A DNA stretch of 64,000 bases from Odontocerum albicorne (taxonomy: Eukaryota; Arthropoda; Insecta; Trichoptera; Odontoceridae): contig OX463849.1 in the NCBI GenBank assembly GCA_949825065.1, positions 6,758,001 through 6,822,000 of the forward strand. The letters run 5' to 3'. The position numbers and the translations under genes were made by a program. The notes below the pieces were generated by a model. The model was given only the letters and a program-made list of their open reading frames with translations. It ran no database searches and had not been told where the DNA came from. Shown here one piece after another: positions 42,967 to 53,179 of this stretch (position 1 is its first letter; every line of letters begins with the position of its first letter).

Positions 42967-43160
42967 TAAGGCCACACCTAAGTGCTTCGCTTAGTGCTAA
43001 GTTAGGTGCTACGTGACTCTAAAAGTCAAGTAGCGTGGCGCAAAGCGTGCAGTAGGTCATTGCAATAGTACGGGGTGCGTTGGTTTGTTAGGATGTCACC
43101 TAGCTCGCAGTGTAGCTCTAAGCACCAAGCGAGGCTCCTACCAGTGTGGCCGAGGCCTTA
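42967..43160. mobile_element. MITE, GGCCACAC type (194 bp)
   Basis: TAAGGCCACACCTAAGTGCT and the complement of the right end (TAAGGCCTCGGCCACACTGG) form imperfect terminal repeats. The inner arms share CTTCGCTTAGTGCT-like text. It is much GC-richer than its LINE-D host. No clear target duplication; possibly hAT-related. Confidence 0.65.
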
Positions 43161-43826
43161 AAAAAATAATGATGACTCTGGTATTGCTGAAAATGCCAAG
43201 TATTTGGAAAATGTGAATTTGATCTGTATATTTGACTGAGACAGTTTTTTTAACAAATGTTGAGAATTTGAATACACACCGTAAGATATCAAGTATCTTG
43301 TTATATAAATTAAGAATGGAGTGTGGAAGTTACAAAGTCATTAGTTTGCTGGGTGTAATACGTAAATTGTACGAAAAAAGTTGAAAGAAAGACTGAAAAT
43401 AAAATCGGGAATGCTCAGGGTGTCATTTCAAGTGAAAAATGATGCATGGATTATATTTTTTTTTAGCGCATACTTGAAGAAAACTGTAAGGCAAATAAAT
43501 TTGCATTGTGCTTTGTGGACTTGGAAAGCATATGACCTCGTGGTAAGTGACAAGCCATTAAAACTATTAAATAAATATGATGTTGAATGTAAACAAATAC
43601 GTAATATTGAGTCATTATAGACTGAAAGTAGGGCACGCAGAAGGGCACGCAAAATAGTGAATGGTATATTGACTGAAAGGTTTTATGTTTCAAAAAGGGT
43701 AAAACAAGAATGCTTTATGTTACCCACGCTTTTCAATATTTTCATGGATTTAAATGCGAAGTAAATACAGAGTCCATTGGTGGCATACAAATGTCGATTG
43801 GGAACGTCACATATGTTTATTATATA

Positions 43827-44116
43827 CGAGGGCGGTCCGATATGTACTTAGCCTCACCGCCCGATGGCCTCACTATTGCAAGAGCAACTCACTCGCCGGG
43901 CAGAAATTTGAGTCGAATGAGGAGGTTATCGCCGCCACGGAGGTCTACTTTGCAGACCTCCAGAAAACGTATTTTTCAGACGGGTTAAAGAAGTTGGAGC
44001 ATCGCTGGGTCAAGTGTATCGAACTCAAAGGAGATTATGTTGAGAAATAAATCGCCACTTTTCCAAAAATTTTGTTAATCTTTTGTAGGTTATGTGCTTA
44101 TCGGACCACCCTCATA
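43827..44116 (+). mobile_element. mariner deletion derivative in LINE-D
   Basis: Ends CGAGGGCGGTCCGATATGTA and, inverted, TGAGGGTGGTCCGATAAGCA, each next to TA. Inside, KFESNEEVIAATEVYFADLQ and then HRWVKCIELKGDYVEK, stop at 44048-44050, are the standard mariner transposase C-terminus. The first two thirds are deleted. It is a different lineage from the 6975 mariner. Confidence 0.85.
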
Positions 44117-44924
44117 TTAAGATAACATGGTTCTATTAGGTACTGGCGAGGAGTGAAGATGAATGGCTGAGTTTGTAAAGAAAATTTAATGAGACATGCA
44201 AAGAGAAAGATCTGAGAATGAATGTTTCAAAATCCAAAGTAATAGTGATAGAAAAGTGTGAAAGGAAAATAAAATGCGATATATGGGAGAATTATGAAAG
44301 ACCGGAGCTAATTGAGGAATTTTGCTATTTGGGTAGTATTTTCTCAGATGATTGAAGACTTAAGAGATATGTGGGATATCGTGTAGGTATTAATAGGAAA
44401 AAAAGTCAACGGGCTACTTAAACATGCGTATCTGAACCGGCTATTATCAAAATCTGCTAAGATGATAGTCATCAATAGTATTTTGGTACGGGAAGTAAGT
44501 AGTATGGGAAGAAAAGTGGAAAATGCTGAGAAGATCCGAACAATTGGTGTAGAAATGCGTGATTTGAAATGCATACATTGAGTGATCAATGTATGACAAT
44601 GGAGTTACCAATGTATGACAATGGAATGACAAATGTATGACAGAAAACAGAATGAAGTGATAAAGAAATAATGTAAATTTAAGGCCGATATGTTGAGTAA
44701 AATAAAGAACAACAATTTCTAGGGAATGAAAAATAAAATAAGAAGTTATTTTACTTTTCTATAAAAAAAAAAAAAAAGGATTAAATTAGTTTATGTTATA
44801 TTACAGTACGACCCTGTGCAATGTGGTAATCCCTTTAAAACAACCAGAAACATGTCAAAGAGGTCTAAAGTGATAACCAGAATGAAACCTATTTTAAAAA
44901 TGTTATTTTTTATTTATTTATTAT

Positions 44925-45300
44925 TACACATGACAAGAAATATACATAACTTGTGAAAAAATAACAGGTTATTTAATTTGGACATACAATTTTAATGGAT
45001 CTAGGTTTGTTGCCTTTCATTTGTCGTAACCCCAGTAAACTAGGCTTTTGCCTGTATCTCACTGAGTATAAAAATGATGATTGGCAATCTTTCATTATCG
45101 AGTATGATTGTCAGCCATCCTGTGGGTGTAAGACGCATGTGTGTGGATTAGTTTATTGTGTACAAGCTGTTGCACTTCAGCAAACTCACAGTCTTGACCG
45201 ATTTAACCCTAATTTCCAATAACAAGAAGCTCTAAGACTGTTGACAGATTTTATATGCTCAAGCCTTTTGTAAGACAATTTTTTTTTAATAAAGTGATAT
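44925..45300 (+). repeat. repeat Q, copy 3, with 75-codon open frame
   Basis: From ATG at 44995 the frame reads MDLGLLPFICRNPSKLGFCL, then YLTEYKNDDWQSFIIEYDCQ and a Cys-rich CGCKTHVCGLVYC. TAA is at 45220-45222 and AATAAAG at about 45287. The first approximately 25 codons are shared with three other Q copies. Only this copy extends further. It might be the 3' end of a gene or retrotransposon ORF. The function is unknown to me. Confidence 0.6.
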
Positions 45301-45414
45301 TTTTGCGTTGCTTAGCAGTGGTATAAGAATTTATAATAAACTGTATATAAAGAACAAAAACACATAAATTCTTATGTAAATTAGTCTCAGACTAAAACCA
45401 GTCTGGAAGTGAAT

Positions 45415-45486
45415 CCGCCAGGAATCGAACTGGGGGCGCCCGCTTGCTTATCGAGAATGCTAACCGTTAGACCATGGCCGCCGACC
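45415..45486 (-). repeat. tRNA-like sequence, probably SINE head
   Basis: The reverse complement has an A box TGGTCTAACGGTTAGCA and a B box AGTTCGATTCC at tRNA spacing. The presumed acceptor ends (GGCGGCC and GGCGGAT) do not pair, so it is unlikely to be a functional tRNA. It is a different tRNA-like head from the 12275 SINE. Confidence 0.55.
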
Positions 45487-45599
45487 AATCACCGACAGAT
45501 TCCAACGAAATCAAACCAACAGCCTCTAGGCTGGAAGATAAGTGACCACTCCTTAGTATTTCTATACCACATCTAATACTCACAGCTGCACTGCACCTT

Positions 45600-45720
45600 A
45601 CGGGTATATTTGCTTTGATAGTTTTTCTTCCCCCATTCGTTCAATATGCCCAAACCATCTCAATGTGCTCTTATTCATATTTCTTAATGTCAGTCTCATA
45701 TGCAGAGTTTCCCGTTTTTT
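45600..45720 (-). pseudogene. LINE-D C-terminal relic
   Basis: The minus strand reads MRLTLRNMNKSTLRWFGHIE followed by RMGEEKLSKQIYP, the best-preserved LRWFGHIERM motif in the window. It is truncated on both sides. Confidence 0.8.
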
Positions 45721-45724
45721 TTTA

Positions 45725-46305
45725 AATTCTTTAACAATGTTTGTCTTATAAGAAATCGATATATTAGTCAACGTGAAAAAAAAACACACCAACGACAGGT
45801 AAAGTTTAAGAAACTTCAGGTAACTTTTGCCCACTTATCTTTCAAGGGCTTTAAGCCAAAAGGGAAGGAAAAATTTTCCCATGCCAACGTGCCGCAAAAC
45901 GGAGGTAACTCGACTGCAGAGGGTGAATGTAATTTATGAGTACCCAATTCCGTTTAAAATGGATGAGATTAAAAAAGAAAATAGAACCTTTTAACGTTTT
46001 ACCAACTTTGAACAGGCTTTTACCTTACAAACACTTTCACTTCTCGCGTCTTAAAAATACCTGCGGCGGACGAAATAAATGCTGCTCCTTTGACTTATTA
46101 TCTATCACGTCGTTACCCTGTATCACGATAATTTGGAAATTTTGTTGGAAAAAATATGATATTATTATAAATATGTATTAAAGACACATATAATAAATAT
46201 TGTTAACATCTATGTCAGGTTTAACTGTCATTTGTCCATAAAATTAAAATAAAGGATAAACAAAGAAAAATAATTAGAAAATAAGCAAAGAAAACCAAAA
46301 CTAAT
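45725..46305. other. unassigned DNA
   Basis: Composition is nearer to unique sequence, but no frame or splice pair convinces me. Confidence 0.3.
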
Positions 46306-46309
46306 ATTA

Positions 46310-46570
46310 AAATCCGAAAGCTGTCTTATTTGGGTCATGTACTTAGAGGAGCAAAGTACAAATTACTGCACCTGATCCTCCAAGGCAAAATAGAAGGCCG
46401 AAGAGGTGTTGGCAGGAGGCAAATCTCATGGCTCTGCAATATACGTGATTGGACTGGTATAAGGAGCGTTGGGGATCTTTTTCGGGCTGCCGCAGACAAA
46501 TATACCTACTCTCAGGTGATATTCAACGTTGGGGGGACCTGACATGACACTAGGAAAAAGAAGAAGAAAG
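46310..46570 (+). pseudogene. LINE-A C-terminal end
   Basis: The frame reads GHVLRGAKYKLLHLILQGKI, then EGRRGVGRRQISWLCNIRDW and RSVGDLFRAAADK. It ends with GGGGACCTGACATGACACTA and a GAAGAAGAAAG tail. It continues the protein seen at 4894-5557. Extreme 5' truncation. Confidence 0.85.
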
Positions 46571-46739
46571 AAAACCAAATATCATTTTGGCTTCGTGTGT
46601 AAACAATTACTTAATGGTTTTTAAAAAAGTTCAATTTTACATCCCTCACCCCACTTTTGGACAGATTGTCCAAAGATACCACAACCCGATTAGCAAAACA
46701 AATATTTCTTTGAATTATTATGAAATGTTGTATTTATTT

Positions 46740-47160
46740 TATATTTTAATATGTTGTGAAAATGCATGCACTGAGAAGAATACATAGGGTGACAATGTAT
46801 TACTGAAAACGTAGTGAAGTAATTAGGGATGAATGCGAACTTATATTAAATGTAGAAAAGCACGCTGGGATGGTTTGCTTATATAGAAATAAATGAATGA
46901 AAAATTACTAACGAAACTTATCTGTATTGTGAATGTGAGTGGAAGATGTGTTAGAAAAAAACTAAAGAAGGTATAATTAAATCAAGTAAATGATATTTTG
47001 AAAGAAGAATACGAAGGAAATTAGAGAAATTGAAAAAGTTTCATGAAAAGGTGTATAGATGTGGAGAAGATTCAGGATGTGTGTTGAAATAGTAAAAACT
47101 GGCGCTCGATCCTCTCTGCGTACACCAACAGGAAAATGGCGTGATGGTTTGTATGTTTTA
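46740..47160 (+). pseudogene. LINE-D C-terminal relic
   Basis: GAAAATGCATGCACTGAGAA, a LRWDGLLI-like stretch, GAATGTGAGTGGAAGATGTG and the terminal TGCGTACACCAACAGGAAAA block occur in the usual order. The approximately 150 bp before it (from 46620) match 48935-49015. Confidence 0.65.
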
Positions 47161-47164
47161 TTAT

Positions 47165-48128
47165 TAAAGACAGAGATAATGAATAATATTAATAACTAAA
47201 GTGTATAAATTTTAACTGTAAACGTTCAACACATGGCTCTATCGAAGAACCTCGTCACTCCATCTACTAGTTGCATTGTGGTAGGTTATACATGTGTATG
47301 TTCATAAAGAAAAAAAACAAAGAATTAGCAATGAAAAATATTTTTTTAATACGCAAAGGCAATGAAATATATCGTTTCCGTTGCCCCATTCGTCCAACTA
47401 GATCGAACGAGCTTCGAAAAGGGGTTCAATGTGCGCAGGGCAAATACAAATTATGTGATTAATTAATTTATTAATATAATATGCTCCGCGTTTAATTAAT
47501 AATTCGTAAAGATCAAGAGGTCCCAAAGCGGTCGATATTGACCTCCTAGGGTAGATTTGATTTTTCGAGGGGTTGATAGTTTCAATAAAAAAATTGGGTA
47601 GCGACGACAGCAAAAATACAGCCCCTTACTACTGTTATTGGTTTGTTACTTCAAAATATCTATGATTCCACTAGGTACCTTTTTAAAAAGTAAAATAATT
47701 AAAAAAAAAACACTTTTTTGATAAAAACACATTACATACCAAACTTGTGAAATTACTAGGGGGTTGACGGTTTTAAACATTTTTGGTAAAGGGGTCTGCG
47801 GCCGAAAAAAGTTTGGGAACTCTCGGTTTAGATGAACATATTCGGGTTTTCAATCATTGCATTTTAAAAAGTATTTGATGAGTACTTTGCTACACATTGA
47901 TCAACCTGATGGCGAACGGCGCACCCTCGTTACTTTTTTTTGTTTTATCTCTCCCCTTTTTGTGAATTTTAATTTATATCTCGATTTACAGCCTTCATGT
48001 TCAATTACGATTTTTGTTAAATTTTATCGTCTATAAAAGCTTCAATGGTCTAAATTAAAGTATGTTTTATTTATTAATGTATTCAAAAGACTGTTTATTT
48101 TCTTATAACCCATAAAAATAGATTTAAA
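47165..48128. other. unassigned DNA
   Basis: 47470-47640 and 47750-47830 resemble the ends of unknown repeats (GTTGATAGTTTC, GGGTTGACGGTTTT), but I could not pair them with another copy. Confidence 0.3.
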
Positions 48129-48129
48129 A

Positions 48130-48935
48130 ACAGCATTACTGAGTTTGTATGTAAACACGTGTCTAAACAGTTTATTAACTGGTTATATCGCACATCACTC
48201 ATTACACTATTATGATAGACAGCACTACTGCGTTTGTATGTATGCACTTGTCTAAACAGTTTATAAACTGGTTATATCTCACAGCACTCATTACACTATT
48301 ATGATAGACAGCACTACTGAGTTTGTATGTATACACTTGTCTAAACAGTTTATAAACTGGTTATATCTCACAGCACTCATTACACTATTATGGAAGACAG
48401 CACTACTGAGTTTGTATGTATACACTTGTCTAAACAGTTTACTAACTGGTTATATCTCACAGCACTCATTACACTATTATGATAGACAGCACTACTGAGT
48501 TTGTATGTAAACACTTGTTTAAACAGTTTATGAACTGGTTATATCTCACATCACTCATTACACTATTATGATAGACAGCACTACTGAGTTTGTATGTATG
48601 CACTTGTCTAAACAGTTTATAAACTGGTTATATCTCACAGCACTCATTACACTATCATGATAGACAGCACTTCTGCGTTTGTATGTATACACTTGTCTAA
48701 ACAGTTTACTAACTGGTTATATCTCACAGCACTCATTACACTATTATGATAGACAGCACTACTGAGTTTGTATGTATACACTTGTCTAAACAGTTTATAA
48801 ACTGGTTATATCTCACATCACTCATTACACTTTTATGATAGACAGCACTACTGAGTTTGTATGTATGCACTTGTCTAAACAGTTTATAAACTGGTTATAT
48901 CTCACAGCACTCATTACACTATTATGACAGACAGT
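48130..48935. repeat. 89-bp satellite, 9 copies
   Basis: The unit start CAGCACTACTGAGTTTGTAT recurs at 48220, 48309, 48398, 48487, 48576, 48665, 48754 and 48843. Each unit holds the 14-bp palindrome CAGTTTATAAACTG or a one-base variant. Divergence is low, so expansion is recent. Confidence 0.97.
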
Positions 48936-49149
48936 TTGTTCCAAGATTTCACAACTCAATAAACAAAACAAGTGTTGCCTTAGATTATTGGAAAATTTTG
49001 TTTTTGTTACTGGTATATATTTTAATATGCTGTAGAAATACATGCACTGATAATTTAATAATACATGAGGTTAACATGTATATTAGAATACAGAACAAAG
49101 TGATTAGGGATAAATATAAACTTAATGTGGATGTAAAAGGAAAAATAAG

Positions 49150-49500
49150 TAAATAAAAAACTTATTTTATATTTTTGTATTCACCACAGATTTATTTTAG
49201 GTTAACAACCGGGTTCGAAGACCACCGTCTTCATCGTCAGGTGAAGATAAACTAAATTGCTAAAAATATTTTTCTGTACAAGTGTAAATAATATAATATC
49301 AAAGGGATGAGGTAGGGGAAGAGAAGTTGGGAGAGATGTGATACAATGGTGAATGGGGCGGGAAAAAATGAAAGTGAATCTTTAAGGCAGGACAAGTCTG
49401 AATATCCAGAGGAGGAGATTTTAAATTGGAAACATATTAAGTAGAGAGCTATTATGAAAATTGATTAGGTTATTGATTCTTTTTAAACGTAAACTTAGTC
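49150..49500 (-). mobile_element. PLE2 3' end
   Basis: Colinear with 4195-4520 (TTCGAAGACCACCGT, CATCGTCAGGTGAA, AAGTGTAAATA, GGGATGAGGT). It contains a hammerhead fold. No endonuclease coding sequence beyond the extreme C-terminus. Confidence 0.75.
49178..49247 (-). ncRNA. hammerhead ribozyme fold, second PLE2 copy
   Basis: The core CTGACGA is intact. Stem II is a perfect 6-bp GAAGAC/GTCTTC with loop GGTG. Stem I TCTTCAC (49247-49241) pairs with GTGAATA (49184-49178), 6 of 7. Stem III has decayed and the base at 15.1 is C. The cleavage position is again G. Probably inactive. Confidence 0.55.
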
Positions 49501-49989
49501 TTTTCGAAGATTCAATTATTAATGTTGATCTGTTAAGAAAAATTAATAAGAACACTCTGAGATGATTTGGGCATGTAGAACGAATAATTGAAGAAAGATT
49601 AATAAAACAAATAAACAACGCTAATGTGAGTGGACAGTGTGGTAAAGGAAGGCCAAGGAGATCACAGTGGATTCAAGTGAACGTTATTTTGAGAGAAGCA
49701 GAAGTAAAAGTCAGGGAAATCGTTATATGAGAAGGTGCATGGATATAGAAGAGGCAACGGATGTGTGTTGAGATAGGAAAGTCTGGCATTTGTCCACTCT
49801 GCTTCCGAGAGGGAAATGACGTCATGGTGTGATGTATGGTAATTGCTTTGGTTAAAATAAAATTGTTGGCTGACATCTGATCAAAATGACTATTACAAAA
49901 AAATCTCGACAATTTTATCCTTCTTGCACTTACTTATATAATAGGCACCTTAAATAAATGCAGTATATCTTCGTAAGACATGTTAGTCA

Positions 49990-50170
49990 GACGTCATGGA
50001 ATTTTAGCTGCATGGCTTTGAACCATTTCAAAAGATTCAATGTACTTTGTAGAATAAGGCTTCCATATTTGGGAACCAAATTCCAGTAAAGGTCTTACAG
50101 ACTGATGTTGATCTAAGACGGCAGATGGTACCTGATTCAATTTTTTTAATACTCGCCAAATAAAAAAATG
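49990..50170 (-). pseudogene. LINE-G (CR1/Jockey-like) RT fragment
   Basis: Minus-strand frame: DQHQSVRPLLEFGSQIWKPY, then STKYIESFEMVQSHAAKIP and MSYEDILHLF. This matches the SLVRPxLEYxSxVWxPxxxKxIxxIExVQRRAxR...YxxRLxxL stretch of CR1/Jockey-like reverse transcriptases. Confidence 0.75.
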
Positions 50171-50309
50171 ACACAAAAAGGATATTCAGTTGAAATCTGA
50201 TTTTCAGAAGGAAAACTTTCAAAGAAGAGTAATAAAGGTATTTTATATTAAATACGTGTTTTTCCCCCCATCCAGTATTCGTAAGGTCACACATGTATTC
50301 GCACACGCG

Positions 50310-50995
50310 TATACACGCACATAAAATAGGGTTTAACCTTTTAAGGACACTCCGACAGTATCGATAAACGATTTCATTACGTGTTTTACAGTTTCATTTG
50401 GCGAGCTCCTTTTCTATATCCAGGGGAGAGTTAGTGCTCGTGACGTTTCCAGTAATTTAGTAGAAAGTAAATCAATTTTATGCTCCACCCGATACTTTTC
50501 ACTCTGGAGGGCAGAGGCCAAAGCTTTAGGAAGGCTTGTCATGATTAATAATCTGTAAATCAATCGAAAAAAAAGTATACACTTTTGATATAAAAAAAAT
50601 GTCCACTTTTACTCGCACAAATCATTAGAAAACGTTTATTAACCAAAACTAAAAACATAAACTTTTTATTGTATGAAAAAATAGGTAACGAGAGTAATTT
50701 ATGAAAGTGCTCTCACTTAGCACTATACAGATGACCGATGTTACTGAAAAAGAACTAATCGTTTGAATGTAACGAAATTAACCAAAGCACTAAAGTAAAT
50801 TAAAAAAGCACAAGCAAATATTATTTTATCCAATTTTAATTATTGAAACACTGTTTTTTTTTACTTCATCATTATGTATTTTTTACGTCATCAAACTGTG
50901 TTTTTTCTACTTCAAATTGTGTTTTTTTTTTAAATTTGTTTGAATGAAATAATGATTTGTTTTGAATAAATAAGCGATTAATAACATTTGATTGA
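50310..50995. other. unassigned DNA
   Basis: 50340-50560 is slightly GC-richer but has no supported frame. The rest is AT-rich. Confidence 0.3.
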
Positions 50996-50999
50996 TACT

Positions 51000-51605
51000 C
51001 GAATATAATAAACAGTAGTCAAGGATGAATCTGAACTAAATGCGTGGAATGTGTGGAGTATGATATAAAAATAATAGCTTGAAAAAGTATTAGCTCATGG
51101 AAAGGATGAAAGAAGAAAAACTACGAAAACAAATATACAGTGCCAATTTGAGTAGAAGGCGTGAAAGATCAAGAGTCGTATGATTCGATTAAGTGATTTA
51201 TATTATTTATAGTTAAGGCATTAACATTGTGGAGGTTTAAAAACATTGTAATTTGTTTTATCAAACACTGTTGATTCCACTTTTTGTAACGGTATAATCT
51301 TACCGGTTTCAAGGCTTTCATCTCACTTGTTTGTGCTTACATGATGATGAGGTGAAAGCCTTGAAACGGGTAGGGTTATACCGTTACAAAAAGTGGAATC
51401 AACAGTGTTTGATAAAACAGATTACAATAAGTGATTTATATTTTGAATAAAGGAAAAGTGAGAAGTAATAATAATCGTAGGAGCTGTATAAAAACGTGTA
51501 TGTATATAAAAAAAAGCGAAGTATGAGACGAGATAGGAAAATCCGGCGCTCTGTCAGCTCTGTCTATCCCAGCAGCAAAATGGAGTGATGGTTTGTAAGT
51601 TTGTT
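51000..51605 (+). mobile_element. LINE-D relic, split by a PLE1 snapback
   Basis: Degraded LINE-D text (AGGATGAAAGAAGAAAAACT, GAGTAGAAGGCGTGAAAGAT) is interrupted at 51205-51427. It resumes with TTTTGAATAAAGGAAAAG and ends at TGTCTATCCCAGCAGCAAAA. Confidence 0.7.
51205..51427. mobile_element. PLE1 snapback unit with 15-bp target duplication
   Basis: Two inverted PLE1 ends with about 95-bp arms, close to perfect (ACATTGTAATTTGTTTTATC...TTGTAACGGTATAAT and its complement), around a short centre. The unit is flanked by TAAGTGATTTATATT at 51190-51204 and 51428-51442. No coding sequence. The hammerhead-like core has lost its first C (51340-51347). Confidence 0.85.
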
Positions 51606-52014
51606 TGATACCTTATTCAATTTAATGTAAAATTGTTAGTGTCTTCAACCTGTGTATGACTCTAAATGTATATTTTTTAATTTGTTTTTTTTTTATTACA
51701 ACATTTAAAAATCTCATTTGCGTAAGTTGTTAATAACAAATTACGCAAATCAAATGTGTAGTCATTCAAGCATCAAATGTACCGTACTTAAATGTCTCAG
51801 TATTGTAATTCCCGTACTGAAGAACATATATAAGTACAACTCTAGCATCCTCGACACAATGATAGAACCATAGTTTGGTAGTTCGAAAGAGAGTTTAAAA
51901 TCATTCATATCGCCTTATAGTTCTTGAATTTTCTGAAACTGATTTTGTTTCTAGCTGTTAAATGTGGAAATACTCAAATGTCAGGTGATTTTCGTTTGCC
52001 AAACTTCATATTAG

Positions 52015-52385
52015 TTGTAAAACATTGCTCTTACAATATTCACATCAGTTGAAAAGCATTGCTCTTACAATATTTACATCAATGGAAAAGCATTGCTCTT
52101 ACAATATTTACATCAGTTGAAAAGCATTGCTCTTACAATATTCACATCAGTTGAAAAGCATTGCTCTTACAATATTCACATAAGTTGAAAAGCATTGCTC
52201 TTGCAATATTCACATCAGTGGAAAAGCATTGCTCTTACAATATTCACATCAGTTGAAAAACATTGCTCTTACAATATTCACATCAGTTGAAAAGCATTGC
52301 TCTTACAATATTCACATCAGTGAACAGCATTGCTCTTACAATATTCACATCAGTTGAAAATAATTGCTCTTACAATATTCACCCG
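52015..52385. repeat. 34-bp tandem repeat, about 11 copies
   Basis: Unit GAAAAGCATTGCTCTTACAA plus TATTCACATCAGTT, very homogeneous. Confidence 0.95.
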
Positions 52386-52389
52386 TTGT

Positions 52390-52730
52390 TTTAATAACAG
52401 TCTCGAGTTTTTCACAATGAAGATAGGTGTATACTTTATTTACAATATTACTATACCGGTTCTTTAGGATTCCCTTACACTCTTTTTCATTATTTCACAT
52501 TCTCTAAACTCGCCTCTTTACATATTTTATTCTAGGTTAATTTGTGCGTTATTTATTATTTGACCTAGCCTTATATGAAAATAGTTTTTTTTTTATTTTT
52601 GTTTTTTTTTTCCTTAAATATTCCAAAAAAATATTTTGCAAAAGCAATATTCCACATATTATACATATTTATTTCACTTTTGTTATCTATGATATATCAC
52701 TCATTATATAATAATGAATACCCTGAAAAT
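52390..52730. other. unassigned T-rich DNA
   Basis: Nothing recognised. Confidence 0.35.
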
Positions 52731-52735
52731 GTTAT

Positions 52736-53000
52736 AAAGGTGTGCAAAAGAATGAAATGGCAAAACACGTAGCCAGAATGTCAGACTCCCAATGGACGTC
52801 CGAAATAATCCAATGGTACCCAAGAGACATAAAGAGGCCCAGAAGAAGACCGAAAGTACGCTGGATAAATGAAATCAGGAAGCATGGCAGCATCACATGG
52901 CATCAACGAGCAAAAAACCGAACTATTTGCAGTCAACTTGGGGAGACCTTCATCCAGCAGTGGATCGACCCTGGTTGACAATGATGATGATGATGACCCT
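52736..53000 (+). pseudogene. LINE-C C-terminal end with (GAT)n tail
   Basis: Frame: KHVARMSDSQWTSEIIQWYP, then RDIKRPRRRPKVRWINEIRK and LGETFIQQWIDPG, stop, then TTGACAATGATGATGATGAT. It resembles the C-terminus of RTE-type insect LINEs (the W..HxARxxDxRW...GRPxxRWxDxI pattern with a short simple-repeat 3' end). Only the last approximately 80 codons are present. Confidence 0.8.
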
Positions 53001-53009
53001 GAAAATACA

Positions 53010-53175
53010 CATACATATATGTTAACGTAATAGAAAAAAAAATTTAAGAGATTAGCTGTCAACTGGTCCGTCTCATATCTTTACATCTTCCCAATCCAGA
53101 TACATTCCCTCCCTTAGGAGAGCGAGTCCGGCTGCGAGGACATTATGTATTTTTCTGCCTGCACTCTTGTACACT
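53010..53175 (+). repeat. dispersed repeat related to the satellite flanks
   Basis: AAAATTTAAGAGATTAGCTG, CGTCTCATATCTTTACAT and GATACATTCCCTCCC parallel 19355-19440 and 21460-21530. It abuts the LINE-C tail. Confidence 0.5.
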
Positions 53176-53179
53176 GTTA

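Larger units (their letters stand above)
42590..44700 (+). pseudogene. LINE-D, longest copy, with two nested elements
   Basis: In order: RWKEYFEELYGNGDT just before 42960; a MITE (42967-43160); NLICIFD; LEENCKANKFALCFVDLESI (RT fingers, normally FxDxxKAYD); VKQECFMLPTLFNIFMDLN (RQGCxxSPxLFNxxxD); a mariner relic (43827-44116); DNMVLLGTGEE (downstream half of the YADD box); DLRMNVSKSKVIVIEKCERK; EFCYLGSIFSDD; and a MYDRMRNEV-like end. Stops and shifts throughout. This copy shows the LINE-D protein order best. Confidence 0.8.
49015..49850 (+). mobile_element. LINE-D relic, split by a PLE2 end
   Basis: 49015-49150 covers the GAAATACATGCACTG...GAATACAGAAC segment. 49501-49850 resumes with TTAATGTTGATCTGTTAAGA, KNTLR, stop, FGHVERIIEERLIKQI, and the terminal block. 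The sequence around TTAATGTxGATxTG is present on both sides of the insert. Confidence 0.7.

Noticed and set aside
45415..45486. tRNA gene on the minus strand
   Set aside because: A and B boxes are present, but the acceptor stem does not pair and no sensible cloverleaf closes. Treated as a SINE head.
48130..48935. CRISPR array
   Set aside because: Regular 89-bp units have no distinct repeat and spacer partition, and the window is eukaryotic. The same applies to the 34-bp and 33-bp arrays.
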